This document shows, piece by piece, positions 44,863 to 54,810 of a DNA stretch of 64,000 nucleotides. The notes under the pieces were generated by a model. The model worked only from the letters and a program-made list of their open reading frames with translations, was not told the DNA's origin and did no database searches. Origin of the DNA: Pinguiococcus pyrenoidosus (lineage: Eukaryota; Sar; Pinguiophyceae; Pinguiochrysidales; Pinguiochrysidaceae); NCBI GenBank assembly GCA_019677205.1, contig JAAMXY010000127.1:101791-165790 (forward strand), read 5' to 3'. A program made the position numbers and the translations under genes. The number at the start of each line of letters is the position of its first letter. The stretch's first letter is position 1.

Positions 44863-45162
44863 GGTGCGTCGGCGGCTGCGGAGTCCAAGCTTGGCGTGCT
44901 GAGTGGGGAAACGGCGCAGGGCTCGGACCAAGAACTTCGCCGCCGTTTCTTGGGTGGCACAAGTCCGGCTCGTCCAATCAGGTGCGGAGTGTCTTCGCCT
45001 TCATCCAATCATATGAGGAACGTCTTCGACAGCATCCAATCCTAGCTTAGAACTGTGACATGAAAGAATAAAAATAGCGTTAAGCAGCGTTGATTTGGCA
45101 GGAAGAGAAGGAGAGCGAGCGAGCTGCTTCGTGCGGAATGATGGCTTCGCTTCGGTTTTCCT
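44863..45162. promoter_or_regulatory. Promoter of the DM10 gene with three CCAAT-containing ~31-bp repeats
   Basis: CCAATC occurs at 44974, 45005 and 45036, exactly 31 bp apart. The first two units also share (g)gag/gaa.gtcttcg downstream of the box. The array sits just upstream of the minus-strand DM10 gene start and beyond the 3' end of the glycosyltransferase gene. Confidence 0.5.
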
Positions 45163-46350
45163 TCAGCCCAACATGTCCACCGAGAAGATGTCGAGGAAGT
45201 TGGCCGGCCTGTTGAACACCCAGTTGTGCGTGCTGCCCAGGATGACGCGGCTCTCCCGCAAGGGCATGCCTCCGAAGAGCGTGGCCAGTGCGTTGAGGCA
45301 GTCGGACCTGGCGCCGAAGTGCGCTTGGCCACCGCGCAGCGCGGAGTCCCCGCTGCCCTTCTTGGTGGACACGCCGGCGAGCTTGCCCGCATCCACCGCG
45401 GTGCCGCGCACCAGCAGAGGGGCTTTGCCGGTCTTCTGAGCGATCCAGAACGACATGGCCAGGTCTTCGCACTGGCGCTGCTCGTCCACGAAGCAGCGCA
45501 CCTCTTCCGGCATCTCGCTGCTGTAGGACGCCAGCCACCTGCGGTGCACCAGCGCTCCCTTCGTGGGCAGCACGATGGAGTAGCGGGAGTCCCACCCGAC
45601 GCGCCACCAGCCGTTGTAGCGGTATCTCGCGCCGTCCAACGCCGGCGCGCCGCTGTCGGCGAGCTTCTTGGCCGCGATGGCCTTCTGCTGCGGCCCCGCG
45701 TCCGACTCGACGATCCTCCGCGCTTCTTCGCCTAGCTCTGTCGCTGCCACCTGCTTGCTAATCGTGTGCACCCGCGCCGTGTAGCCCACCAGCAGGTCCT
45801 GGTTGTACAGCCAGGCCTCCAAGGCCGGCAAGAGGTCGTAGCACGGGATCTTGATGTCGTCGTCCACCATGAAGATGGCGTCGGTCCGCAGCTCTGCGAC
45901 GGGCAGAAACCGGTTGTTGAACGAGACGCCCTCGTTGTGCACCAGACGCGCCATTGGTAGCCGCTCGAGCAACCTCTCCAACTCTCCGCCCAGGGGCCCG
46001 CAGTGCGTCACCACCACTTCTTGCACTAAAGAGCAGCTGCTGAAGTGCCGCACGGCCGCTTCCAGCTGCGCCAGCCGCTCCGCGCCGAAGGCGCTGATGA
46101 GCACCGTGAGCTGCGGCAGAGAGCGCTGCGCGAGCTCGCGCGCCTCGGACCCGCGCTGAGCGCCAGAGTGCCGGATGCAAAGACTCAGACCCGCCAAGAC
46201 GCCCGCGCAAAACGCCAGCAGGACCCGCGCAAGAGTGGGGAAAAGCTTGGGACGCCTCCGGCGTCGCTCGTGTCTCTCGTCTGCGGTCAGCACCGACACG
46301 GTCTCTGCAGCCTCGATGTCCCGAGGCTTCCGCCGCAGGAAGCTCATCAT
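45163..46350 (-). CDS. Exostosin-like GT64 glycosyltransferase (type II membrane protein)
   Basis: 395 residues in one exon. A short basic cytosolic tail precedes a membrane anchor ([24 protein letters not shown]), the Golgi type II layout. The luminal domain follows GT64: [58 protein letters not shown] (DDD metal site), [27 protein letters not shown], then [32 protein letters not shown] and [15 protein letters not shown]. In animals these enzymes add GlcNAc or GlcA to heparan chains; in plants and algae the products differ, so the acceptor is unknown. Unlike animal EXT1/2 there is no GT47 domain. It shares its upstream region with SMC3. Confidence 0.88.
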   Translation of the reverse strand: MMSFLRRKPRDIEAAETVSVLTADERHERRRRRPKLFPTLARVLLAFCAGVLAGLSLCIRHSGAQRGSEARELAQRSLPQLTVLISAFGAERLAQLEAAVRHFSSCSLVQEVVVTHCGPLGGELERLLERLPMARLVHNEGVSFNNRFLPVAELRTDAIFMVDDDIKIPCYDLLPALEAWLYNQDLLVGYTARVHTISKQVAATELGEEARRIVESDAGPQQKAIAAKKLADSGAPALDGARYRYNGWWRVGWDSRYSIVLPTKGALVHRRWLASYSSEMPEEVRCFVDEQRQCEDLAMSFWIAQKTGKAPLLVRGTAVDAGKLAGVSTKKGSGDSALRGGQAHFGARSDCLNALATLFGGMPLRESRVILGSTHNWVFNRPANFLDIFSVDMLG

Positions 46351-46810
46351 CTCTGTGGCGCCTGTCCTGTGGCGCGAAATCCGGCCAGCGGCGCTGAGAT
46401 GCGTTTGACCTTATTCACCATCTCGAAAGCAGGATAAGGCACTTCCCGAGACTCCAGAATCCCAGACCGTAGCCAATCGTTGAAGAGGACTGGCGTTCTC
46501 CCGCCATGTTCATTGGTTGCAGCAGCATATCAAAACTTTGATTTGGAAGTCTGTCCTAAGGGGACAGAGGGACGGGCATTTTGGCGCCAAAAACCAAATC
46601 CAAAGCGCTGCGACGAAAGATCCGACCAAAAACCGCGCGCAGAGCTTTGTCTTCCGGTGTCGCCGCCTGTCCCCTCCGCAACCTTGGTGCTGCAGATCTT
46701 CCGCGTGAGCAGGAGTGCGAGCGTGGCGCAGGAGCGGCTTCTGAGAGCGCGCGCGTTGCGCATCGGCCGACCCATTCAAATTGGCGCGGCTGAGGGAGTT
46801 TGAGCGCAAG
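46351..46810. promoter_or_regulatory. Divergent spacer of GT64 and SMC3 with three CCAAT boxes
   Basis: CCAAT at 46473-46477, ATTGG at 46512-46516 and ATTGG at 46780-46784. The last is 27 nt ahead of the SMC3 ATG. No gene is visible; open frames here are short shadows. Confidence 0.45.
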
Positions 46811-49800
46811 ATGCACATCAAGCAAATCATCATCTCCGGCTTCCGCTCCTTCCGAACTCAAGATGAGATCGAGCCGTTCAGGTGACTAGGCACTGTGAAG
46901 CTGGGAGACGGAGTCTTAAGCCGCGCGCTGTGGCGCGGTTGAGAATCTGACCTGCTGTGTTCGCGCTCACTTGCTAGTCCGTCGCACAACGTGATTGTGG
47001 GCAGGAACGGTTCGGGGAAGTCCAACTTCTTCGATGCGATCCAGTTCGTGCTGCTTGCTCCCCGCTTCGCGAGCCTGCGCCAAGAAGAGCGCCAGCATCT
47101 GCTGCACGAAGGCGCGGGGCAGAATGTCATGTCTGCTTTTGTCGAGCTCATCTTCGACAACTCGGACGGGCGCATCGCCGTGGACGGTGATGAGATCGTG
47201 CTCCGGCGGACGGTGGGGCTCAAGAAGGACGAGTTCTTCCTGAACCGGCGGCGCGTGCGCAAGGGAGAGGTTGAGAGCCTGCTGGAGAGCGCCGGCTTCT
47301 CCAAGTCGAACCCGTACTACATCGTGGAGCAGGGGAAGGTCAACGCGCTGTGCCTCATGAAGGACACCGAGCGGCTCAACCTGCTCAAAGAAGTTGCCGG
47401 CACGAAGGTCTACGAGGAGCGCAGGGAGGAGTCGAACCGGATTATTCTGGAGACCACGGAGAAGCGGGAGAAGATCGAAGAGGTCATCTCGTACATCGAG
47501 GAGCGGTTGGACGAGCTCGAGGGCGAGAAGGAAGAGCTCAAGGCCTACCAGCAGCTAGATCGTGACCGCCGCGCCATAGAGTACACCATCTACGACCACG
47601 ACCTGCGCTCCGCGCGGGAGGAGCTGGCCCTGCTCGAGGCCGAGGTGCTGGAGCAGAACGAGGAGAATGACAGCCTCTATGACAAGGTCTACGAGGTGGA
47701 GGAGAAGCTCCGGGACATCGAGCAGAACATGCAGCGTCTGCAGGAGCGCCTTCGTGACAAGGAGGACACGCAGGTGCCTCTCCGCGCGGAGCTCGACGCC
47801 GCGATGCAGCACCAGGAGGCCCTCGACTTGGAGGTCAGCGACTTGCGCGAGAGGATAGAGACCCAGGCCCAGGAGGAGACAAGCAACAGCAAGCTGCTAG
47901 AGGGCCTCCAAGCTGAAGAGCAGCAGCAGAGGCAAGAGCTGGAAACGAACATCGAGCCAACCTACGTCGCCCTCAAGGACGAGGCCGACGAGCTGACAAG
48001 CTCCCTGCAAACTGCCAAGCGCCGAGCCAATGCGCTGTACCAGAAGCAGGGGCGGAGCGCTCAGTATGCAACCGCAGCCGAGAGGGACGAAGCGTTGGGG
48101 CAGCAGATCGAGGCTCTGCGGGGAGAACTCGATGAGCGCTCGCAGCACCTGTCGCACTTGGAGAGCGCCACCGAGAAGACGACCACGGAGCAGCAGGAAC
48201 TAGATGCGACGATCCAGACCCTTGAAGCCAAGAACGCGGAGATGACGGGCACGGTCAAGGATCTGAAAGCGCGCATACGCGAAAAGACCATCGAGCGGAA
48301 CGAAGCGGCGGAGCGGCGCAAGGAGAACTGGAGGGCCATTGACAGTCTCGAGCAGCAGCTGCGCGAAACGAGAACCTCTCTGGAGCAGAGTGAGCGCGAG
48401 CTCTCCGGTCTCCTTCCCCGGAACGTCTCTCAGGGGTTGGCGCGGCTGCAGGAGATCGTCAAGGCGGAAGGGGTCCCCGGGGTCTTCGGCCCGATCATTG
48501 ACAACATCCAGCTGAAGGACGACACGTTTCGCACGGCGGTCGAAGTTGCCGCCAAGGCTCAGCTCTTCCACGTGATTGTCGACACGGACGAGACGGCTGC
48601 CGTGCTCATGGAGAGGCTGGAGCAGGAGAAGTCCGGGCGACTGACGTTCCTGCCGCTCAATCGATTGCGGCCGCGCGCGCCCGAGTACCCGGATTCACCG
48701 GACGTGCGGCCTCTGATCCAGGTTGCTCTCGACTACCCACCCCGCGTCGAGAAAGCCATGCAAGAAGTCTTTGGCAAGAAGATCCTTGCCCGCAACATGG
48801 ACGTGGCCAATGAATTCTCCGCAAAGTCAAACATGGATGCGATCACCCTGGACGGAGACGAGGTAAGGCAGTGCAACCAATGCGGCAGAAGCGACGAGCG
48901 TCAAGCTCTGCAGCTTCCTTCCTCATAACACGTTCCGGATCATAGGTGAATCGCCGAGGCGCCCTCTATGGAGGGTTTCACAATCAGAGAGAGAGCGCCA
49001 TTCTAGCAACGATGGAAGTTCGGAAGCACAGGGCGGAGCTCAAGACTCTGGAAGAGAAGCAAGCTGAGCTGAGGAACAGCAGTCTTGAGCAGGACGTGAC
49101 CGTGGTGATGTCGGACCTGAATGCCTTGGAGACCGAGCTCACAAACCAGCAGATCACGCTCTCGTACAGCAAACAAGATCTGGTGGAGAAGCGGAAGCAG
49201 CAGAAGTCGTTGCGGGAGACGGGCACGAGCAAGGAGAAGATGATTCCTCACGTCCGCAAGGAGATCGCGAATCTTGAAGAGAGCATCGCTGCGCTTCGAG
49301 CCGAACTCGGGACGGACCTGAAGCGGAATCTCTCGAGTGCTGAGCAGGCAGAGCTCAAGGCGCTGGAGAGCGACGTCGAGGGCATCGAATCGCGCCTCCC
49401 AGATGTCCAGCATCGGTATCAGGAGATCGCGCTGAGACGCGAGAAGATCGTCGCGCACCTAGATCACAACCTTGCTAGACGTATCGCAGAGCTGTCCGGA
49501 GACCTCTTGGCCTCTGGGACAGCGGCTGGGGGTCAGGTCACCGTGACGGACCTGGAGTCGCAGCTGTCCAGCCGGGAGTTGGACCTCCAGAGCAGCTCGG
49601 TCGCCCTGGAAGGGATCCGGAAGAAGCTTGGCCAGATCGACGAAGAAGCCAAAGTTCTGCAGAATGAGTACAAGCGCGTCGAGTCCGAGCACGCGGACCT
49701 CAAGAAAGAGCAGGCCGAGCTCAATGAAGAAGTGGAGGATGTCGACAGGAAGGCTCAGAGCGCGATTTCCCGGCGCCAAGTGCTCCTTGAGAAGCGCGAC

Positions 49801-50838
49801 GAGAGCATGAGAAACGTGCAGAACGTAGGCACGGTGCCGGCGGGCGAACTTGGGCATTTCGAAGGGATGTCGAACGCGCAGCTGCTCAGGCAGCTGCGGA
49901 AAGTGCAGAAGAATCTGGAGAAGTACAGCCACGTGAACAAGAAGGCGCTCGACCAGTACGTGAGCTTCAGCGAACAGAGAGAGTCGCTGCTCAACCGGAA
50001 GGCCGAGCTGGACGAAGGCGCAAGCAAAATCAGGGAACTCATCGACACCCTCGACCAGAAGAAAGATGAGGCGATTCTTCGCACCTTCCAGGCGGTGTCG
50101 AAGCACTTCACGGAGGTCTTCGAGGAGCTGGTGCCCATTGGCCGGGGTGAGCTGATCATGCAGACAAAGGAGGCGGACGCTCAGGACAGTGAAGAGTCGA
50201 ACGATGCTGATGACGAGGAGGACGACGTGGCCGAGGTCGGCCACTTTTCCGGCGTCTCCGTCCAGGTCTCCTTCAGCGGGTCCGCAGACATCTTCACGAT
50301 GCAGGAGCTGTCCGGGGGCCAGAAGGCTCTCGTGGCGCTGACGCTGATCTTCGCGATCCAGCGATCGGACCCGGCGCCCTTCTATCTCTTCGACGAGATC
50401 GACCAGGCCCTTGACGCGACGCATCGCGCGGCGGTGGCAGCTCTGATTGAGAAGCAGTCCCACGCCGACGAGAACTCCGCTCAGTTCATCACGACGACCT
50501 TCCGCCCGGAGATGGTCGAGGTGGCGGATCAGTGCTACGGCATCGGCCACCAGAACAAGGTTAGCAACATTCATCTCCTGACCAAGGATGAGACCCTTGG
50601 CTTCGTAGCGTCGCTCGAGCAGGAGGAGGCGGTCGAGGCACCAGCGGAACCGGAACGCACGCGTCCGAAGAGAGGGCGTCGCGCTGCGTCTTCGGAAGAA
50701 ACCGAGAACGATGCCACGGCGAGCAACACGGACGAGATGGACGTGACGCCCCAGGACAGCCCCAGAAGCAATCCCGAGGAGACGCCAACCAGACGCAAGG
50801 GACGCGCCAGGGGAAATCGGAGGCCCGTGCGCAACTGA
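46811..50838 (+). CDS. SMC3: SMC3, cohesin ATPase subunit
   Basis: Exons 46811-46881, 46978-48862 and 48946-50838 give 1282 residues. SMC3 pairs with SMC1 in the cohesin ring that holds sister chromatids. Head: MHIKQIIISGFRSFR and Walker A GRNGSGKSN. The acetylation site GLKKDEFF (Lys106-Lys107) matches the ESCO-modified KKD of other SMC3s. Two long coiled coils flank a hinge (VPGVFGPIIDNIQLKDDTFR ... GRLTFLPLNRLRP ... NRRGALYGGF). The C-terminal head has ELSGGQKALVALTLIFAIQ and the SMC3-specific FDEIDQALDATHR. The last 80 residues form a basic tail rich in SP/TP sites (TRPKRGRRA, TPQDSPRS) beyond the usual end. Confidence 0.96.
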
Positions 50839-51342
50839 CTTGGTGGCGCCATCTGATCTCACATGCCGGGTGCTGGTGAGGCGTGCCAGTGGATGAAGCC
50901 CTTCGGTGCAGCGTAGATCCCGGGTCAGCTAGCTCTGGGTGGTGCGCTTGTCTTGGTGCGTCAAACACAGGGCACCACCGTGCGGCACTGCTCCTTGATG
51001 TGCTCAGCGAATGCGTTAGAGATAGCTCAATTCAGCCTAGAAAAGTGTCCCCGCGAGAAGCGTGCTGTGGTTGGAGCGGGCGGGTGTGCGGGCGGGTGTG
51101 CGGGCGTGCCTCCAGTTTGCGAGAAGCCCCTGAAGAAACCACCCCGCTCTTTCTTGCATGGCGTCTAGCGTGGGAAGTCTCTTCGCACGCGTCCCGCCTT
51201 GCTTCTTCCGCGCGTCCATCGACCAATCCTTCCCCCAGTCTCTCCTCTCTGCGAAGGCCTAGTCTCTCCCACGCCACCACCGTATCGTAGTCACATGGTC
51301 GGACATACCGCGCACTCCTTGCTCCCTTCGCTTCATTCAAGT
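50839..51342. other. Convergent 3' spacer
   Basis: This lies between the stops of SMC3 and the CLC gene. It contains a short gggcgggtgtgc duplication near 51078-51105 and no gene that I can support. Confidence 0.5.
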
Positions 51343-53446
51343 TCAAAGGAAGGAGCCGGGCTCTTTGGAGTCGTCCAAGGAGAAGCCTAAGGATTCCTCA
51401 ACGGTGGGTTTGTTCCGATACTCCGGATGATCCGGCTTCATCGGTCCGTCGCCGTCGTACTGGACGGCGTTCATCCCACTATTCGCAAAATGCAGCAGCG
51501 GACTCTGCTCGTCGGCCAGGGGCTGCTTGGAATCAATGATTGGCGTCTCCGTGCGATCGTCGTGCTTGATCTGGCCGGCGCCGGGTGGTCGCAGCGCCAT
51601 GGTCAGGTCGTCGTCCGGACTGTGCAAGAAGTCCTCGCGGTCCTTCTGCGACTGGATAAACTGGAACTCATGGGTCAGGAACAGCGCCGTAAGTGCCGCG
51701 GCCAGGATTGGCGCTGCCGCATGCGGTTCGCCCGAGAGGGTCACCAGAATCAACGACGTCGAGAACGGCGTCCGAGTGATCACTACGTTCAAGCCCGCAG
51801 CCACGCACATCGCCGCCGTTACCGGCGGCAGAAAGTCCGGCAGGAGGCCACGGATGGCCATGCCCAGGTTGGAGCCGGCAAACATGAGTGGGAAGATGAA
51901 GCCTCCACGGAAGCCGGAGTGCACCTGTGAAAGGGGCGTGTTGGCGTCAGAGGCCTTTCGGGAACGGCGACACCCAACCAAGGAAAACGAAGACACTCTA
52001 CCGTGATGGAGATCGCGACCAGTTTCGTGACCGCCACCAGTAGAAAGATGAGCGGCTGGTCATAGGGAAAGGGATCTAGGCCGTAGAACAGCCCCCCTGG
52101 CGGCCAAATGTGCGGCAGAGGTCTTCCCACTTGCGCCACCGACTTGAGCTCCATTTCGCTCCAGAACAGCGTGGGCGGCACGAGAGCGCCGAGGAGGCCG
52201 ATGCACAGGCCGCCCAGCGTGGCCAGCAGGATGGGTCTCTTGGTGGACTCGAAATTGCCCAACCCGCTCCTCTCCAGCGCCTTGCCGATGACGCGGTGGA
52301 TGACCGTGAATAGCAGCGCCGCCACTACGGCCACGACTCCCAGCGCCACGCCCACGAGCACGTTCCACCACACCGCCTTGTCGGTGAGCGGCGGGAAGTA
52401 CCAGATCTCTCCGAAGTCCAGCCCGGACAGGCCGCGGAACACCACGAGGCAGATGGTGCCGGCGCCCACGGCGTAGACTGGCGTCGCAAAACACTCTCCG
52501 TGAGACTCCGGCGTCGGATCAGCAAGGCAGCGAAACCCGCACCTGCGACGTCGTGCCATTGCAATCCCATGGAGTGGCATACTTCCAATGCGAACAAAGC
52601 GCCGCCCAGCGTCACTCCGAAGAAGGCGCTGAGGCCGGCGGCAGCGCCGATAAGCGTGCACCTGCGCACTGCACAATCCGAGGCTGCGTCAGCGGCGTCA
52701 TCAGAACCTCTCCCTGCTCTCCCAGCTTACCCAGCTTCCTGTTGAAGTGCAGCAGCAGGCCCAGCAAGCCGATGGTGGACGAGCTGATGGCCACCAGTGG
52801 CGCCTCCGGCCCCAGCGAGCCGCCAGCGACGATAGACGCCAGGGAGCACAGGATCATCGACGGCGTCTGCGACATCGGTACGAAGCCCCGACTGTGCACG
52901 TTCATCACCACATCCGGCAGGTCGCCAGGATGACCCAGATATCGGATGGAGAAGCCGGCCAACGCCCCCAGCGCTGTGCACCTGTTGTCGGTTGACGGAT
53001 GGTAAGCTTGAGGACTTGCGCTCCGAAGTGCCTCGGAATCACTTACGTGACGGGAATAAACATCCAAGCGGCGTCGGCGGAGATATGGGACTTCAGCGCC
53101 AGGGGCACCTCCTTCCACATGATGTGCAGCCAACCCTGAGGACGGCAGCCGGGGCCTTGAGTGCTGAGATGTGCGGAGAGGGGTTGGAAGAGCCGGCCTT
53201 CTCACCTCCATGGCGCTGTTGTATACGAATGCAATGATCCCGCAAGCGACGCCGGCAGCCACCATGACGCCGATGAGCATTCTCTAGGGTCCGTGGCAGC
53301 GCCGTATCAGACATCTTCTCAGTTTTACGTTTCAACATCTTCACATTCTCTCTTCTCTTTCTCAGCAAAGTGATGACAAGACACGCGCGCGATGTGACTC
53401 CCACCTGCTCCTCCAGCTTGCTGAGTTTCCGCCGGACTCCGTGCAT
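51343..53446 (-). CDS. CLC-family chloride channel or transporter
   Basis: Seven exons (53446-53405, 53283-53206, 53135-53047, 52981-52731, 52668-52543, 52495-52002, 51924-51343) give 553 residues. The splice after NRKL uses gtaagc and restores the frame into VRRCTLIGAAAGLSAFFG. CLC landmarks: GFVPMSQ in the place of the first anion-site loop, GGSLGPEAPL (compare GxxxGxEGP, gating Glu present), FFGVTLGGALFALEV, and GFRGGFIFPLMFAGSNLGM (compare GGxFxP). The first loop lacks the classical GSGIP sequence. There are no CBS domains; the protein ends in an acidic hydrophilic tail. The layout is closer to bacterial-type and plastid or thylakoid CLCs than to animal plasma-membrane channels. Ion selectivity cannot be judged from sequence. 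Confidence 0.85.
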
Positions 53447-54810
53447 CTTGTGACACCGTTGAGGCTTCAGGTGGTCAAGGCGCCGGCTGAGAATTTTTTT
53501 TTGTTGGGCCTCGCTGGGGCAAAGCTGTCCAGCTTGCGAGGCGTGTCTTCACGGTGTTGGAGACGAAGTCCGAGGCGTCCGAGACGCCTGTTAGCGTCTC
53601 TGAGGAAGACTTGAAGTGATTCCTTCTAATCCGCAGCGCTCCGATGAACTCCGCCAAACTTCAGCTGGAGCAACTGAATTTCGGGCAGACCTGCAGTGGT
53701 GTCGCCAAATGAGAGAATCCGGATCCGCAGATCTGCGAGTAGGACATCAGCGGCCTTGACCTAAGAACTTCAGGCACTTTCGGCGCCAGAATCCGATCTT
53801 CACTTTCCTGCCGAAAAGGCAAAGAATGCAACTACAGGCTGCCGGAGCTCCGCTCCGGATAGACATCATTGAGAGTGAACTGGTAAGCTGATTTTGAAAT
53901 TTAACTTCAACTCTGCAACGCGGCGCTCACGCCCCCAGGCTGGCGCAGAGCGCACTGCCCCGGCGTCCACAGTTCGGTCAGCGCAACCTTGGGCCAAGTG
54001 TGGCGCTCTGCGGTGGAGAGAGGCGCGCGGTGCCGCCTGCGGCACTGTGACCCTTGTGAGTCCTGTACAGACGATGAATAAGGAAGTTCGGGCGGGTATT
54101 AACGGCTGCAACTTGGTGATTCGCTGTACACGGGGTTGAAAGTACACAGTTGCAGTGAAGATACATGATCTCGCGGGAGAAAGCAAGGAAGTTCAGTCGT
54201 GGGACCCATAGATGACGTTCCCGGTAGACTCCACCAACCAGGCACCAATCATATGAATATCTGATATAGCCACATGGAAGTCCTGAATCCGGATCTCGGG
54301 AAATCAAGGAAATCAACGCGAGCACTCAAAACAAGAGGTGATGGTCGACAGTCGTGCCTTGCGGCGCCGCGGGAGCTTCGCTCGTAGCTACCTGGGTACT
54401 CGTTTCACGAGAGGCCTCTTCATGCTCCTCAAGCCACAGCGCGCGCCCAGCCCAGGTCTTGAAAACGAGAACCTCCTCCGCCAAAGACATACAAATGTAT
54501 CTGCGAGGCGCGATCGACTCCACCCGAGCGCCTCGGAGCCTCGGTGCTGTCCTCGAAGAAGATGATGCATCCCGAATCCCCTGGAAGCATCATTCCCTCT
54601 TAATACCATCCTTGCTAGAATCAAAAGAGAGGAGCAAAGGGACGCAGGGACAGACGGACTTGCAGGTGGTGTCTTGTGCGTAAGCTGACTTCTTCCGAAT
54701 TCGGGCGCGCATCTCCGCCTTTACTGCGGCAGATCTGCGCCTGTTTGTCCTCGTGGCTCTCGAGCGTTCGTTTCAGAAGCCTTTGTAGAAGTGGGAGCAT
54801 CGGCACGAAA
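53447..54810. other. Long spacer between divergent CLC and ABC transporter genes
   Basis: 1364 nt, less GC-rich than the genes, with only short frames. A minus-strand 65-codon frame (54523-54326, MESIAPRRYICMSLAEE...) has gene-like composition but no splice partner or homology that I see. It must hold both promoters. Confidence 0.4.

Noticed and set aside
49459-50862. 467-codon minus-strand frame opposite SMC3
   Set aside because: SMC3 on the plus strand is unambiguous.
52600-52740. Apparent frameshift in the CLC gene
   Set aside because: A short gtaagc...gtgcag intron (52730-52669) restores phase and joins conserved segments.
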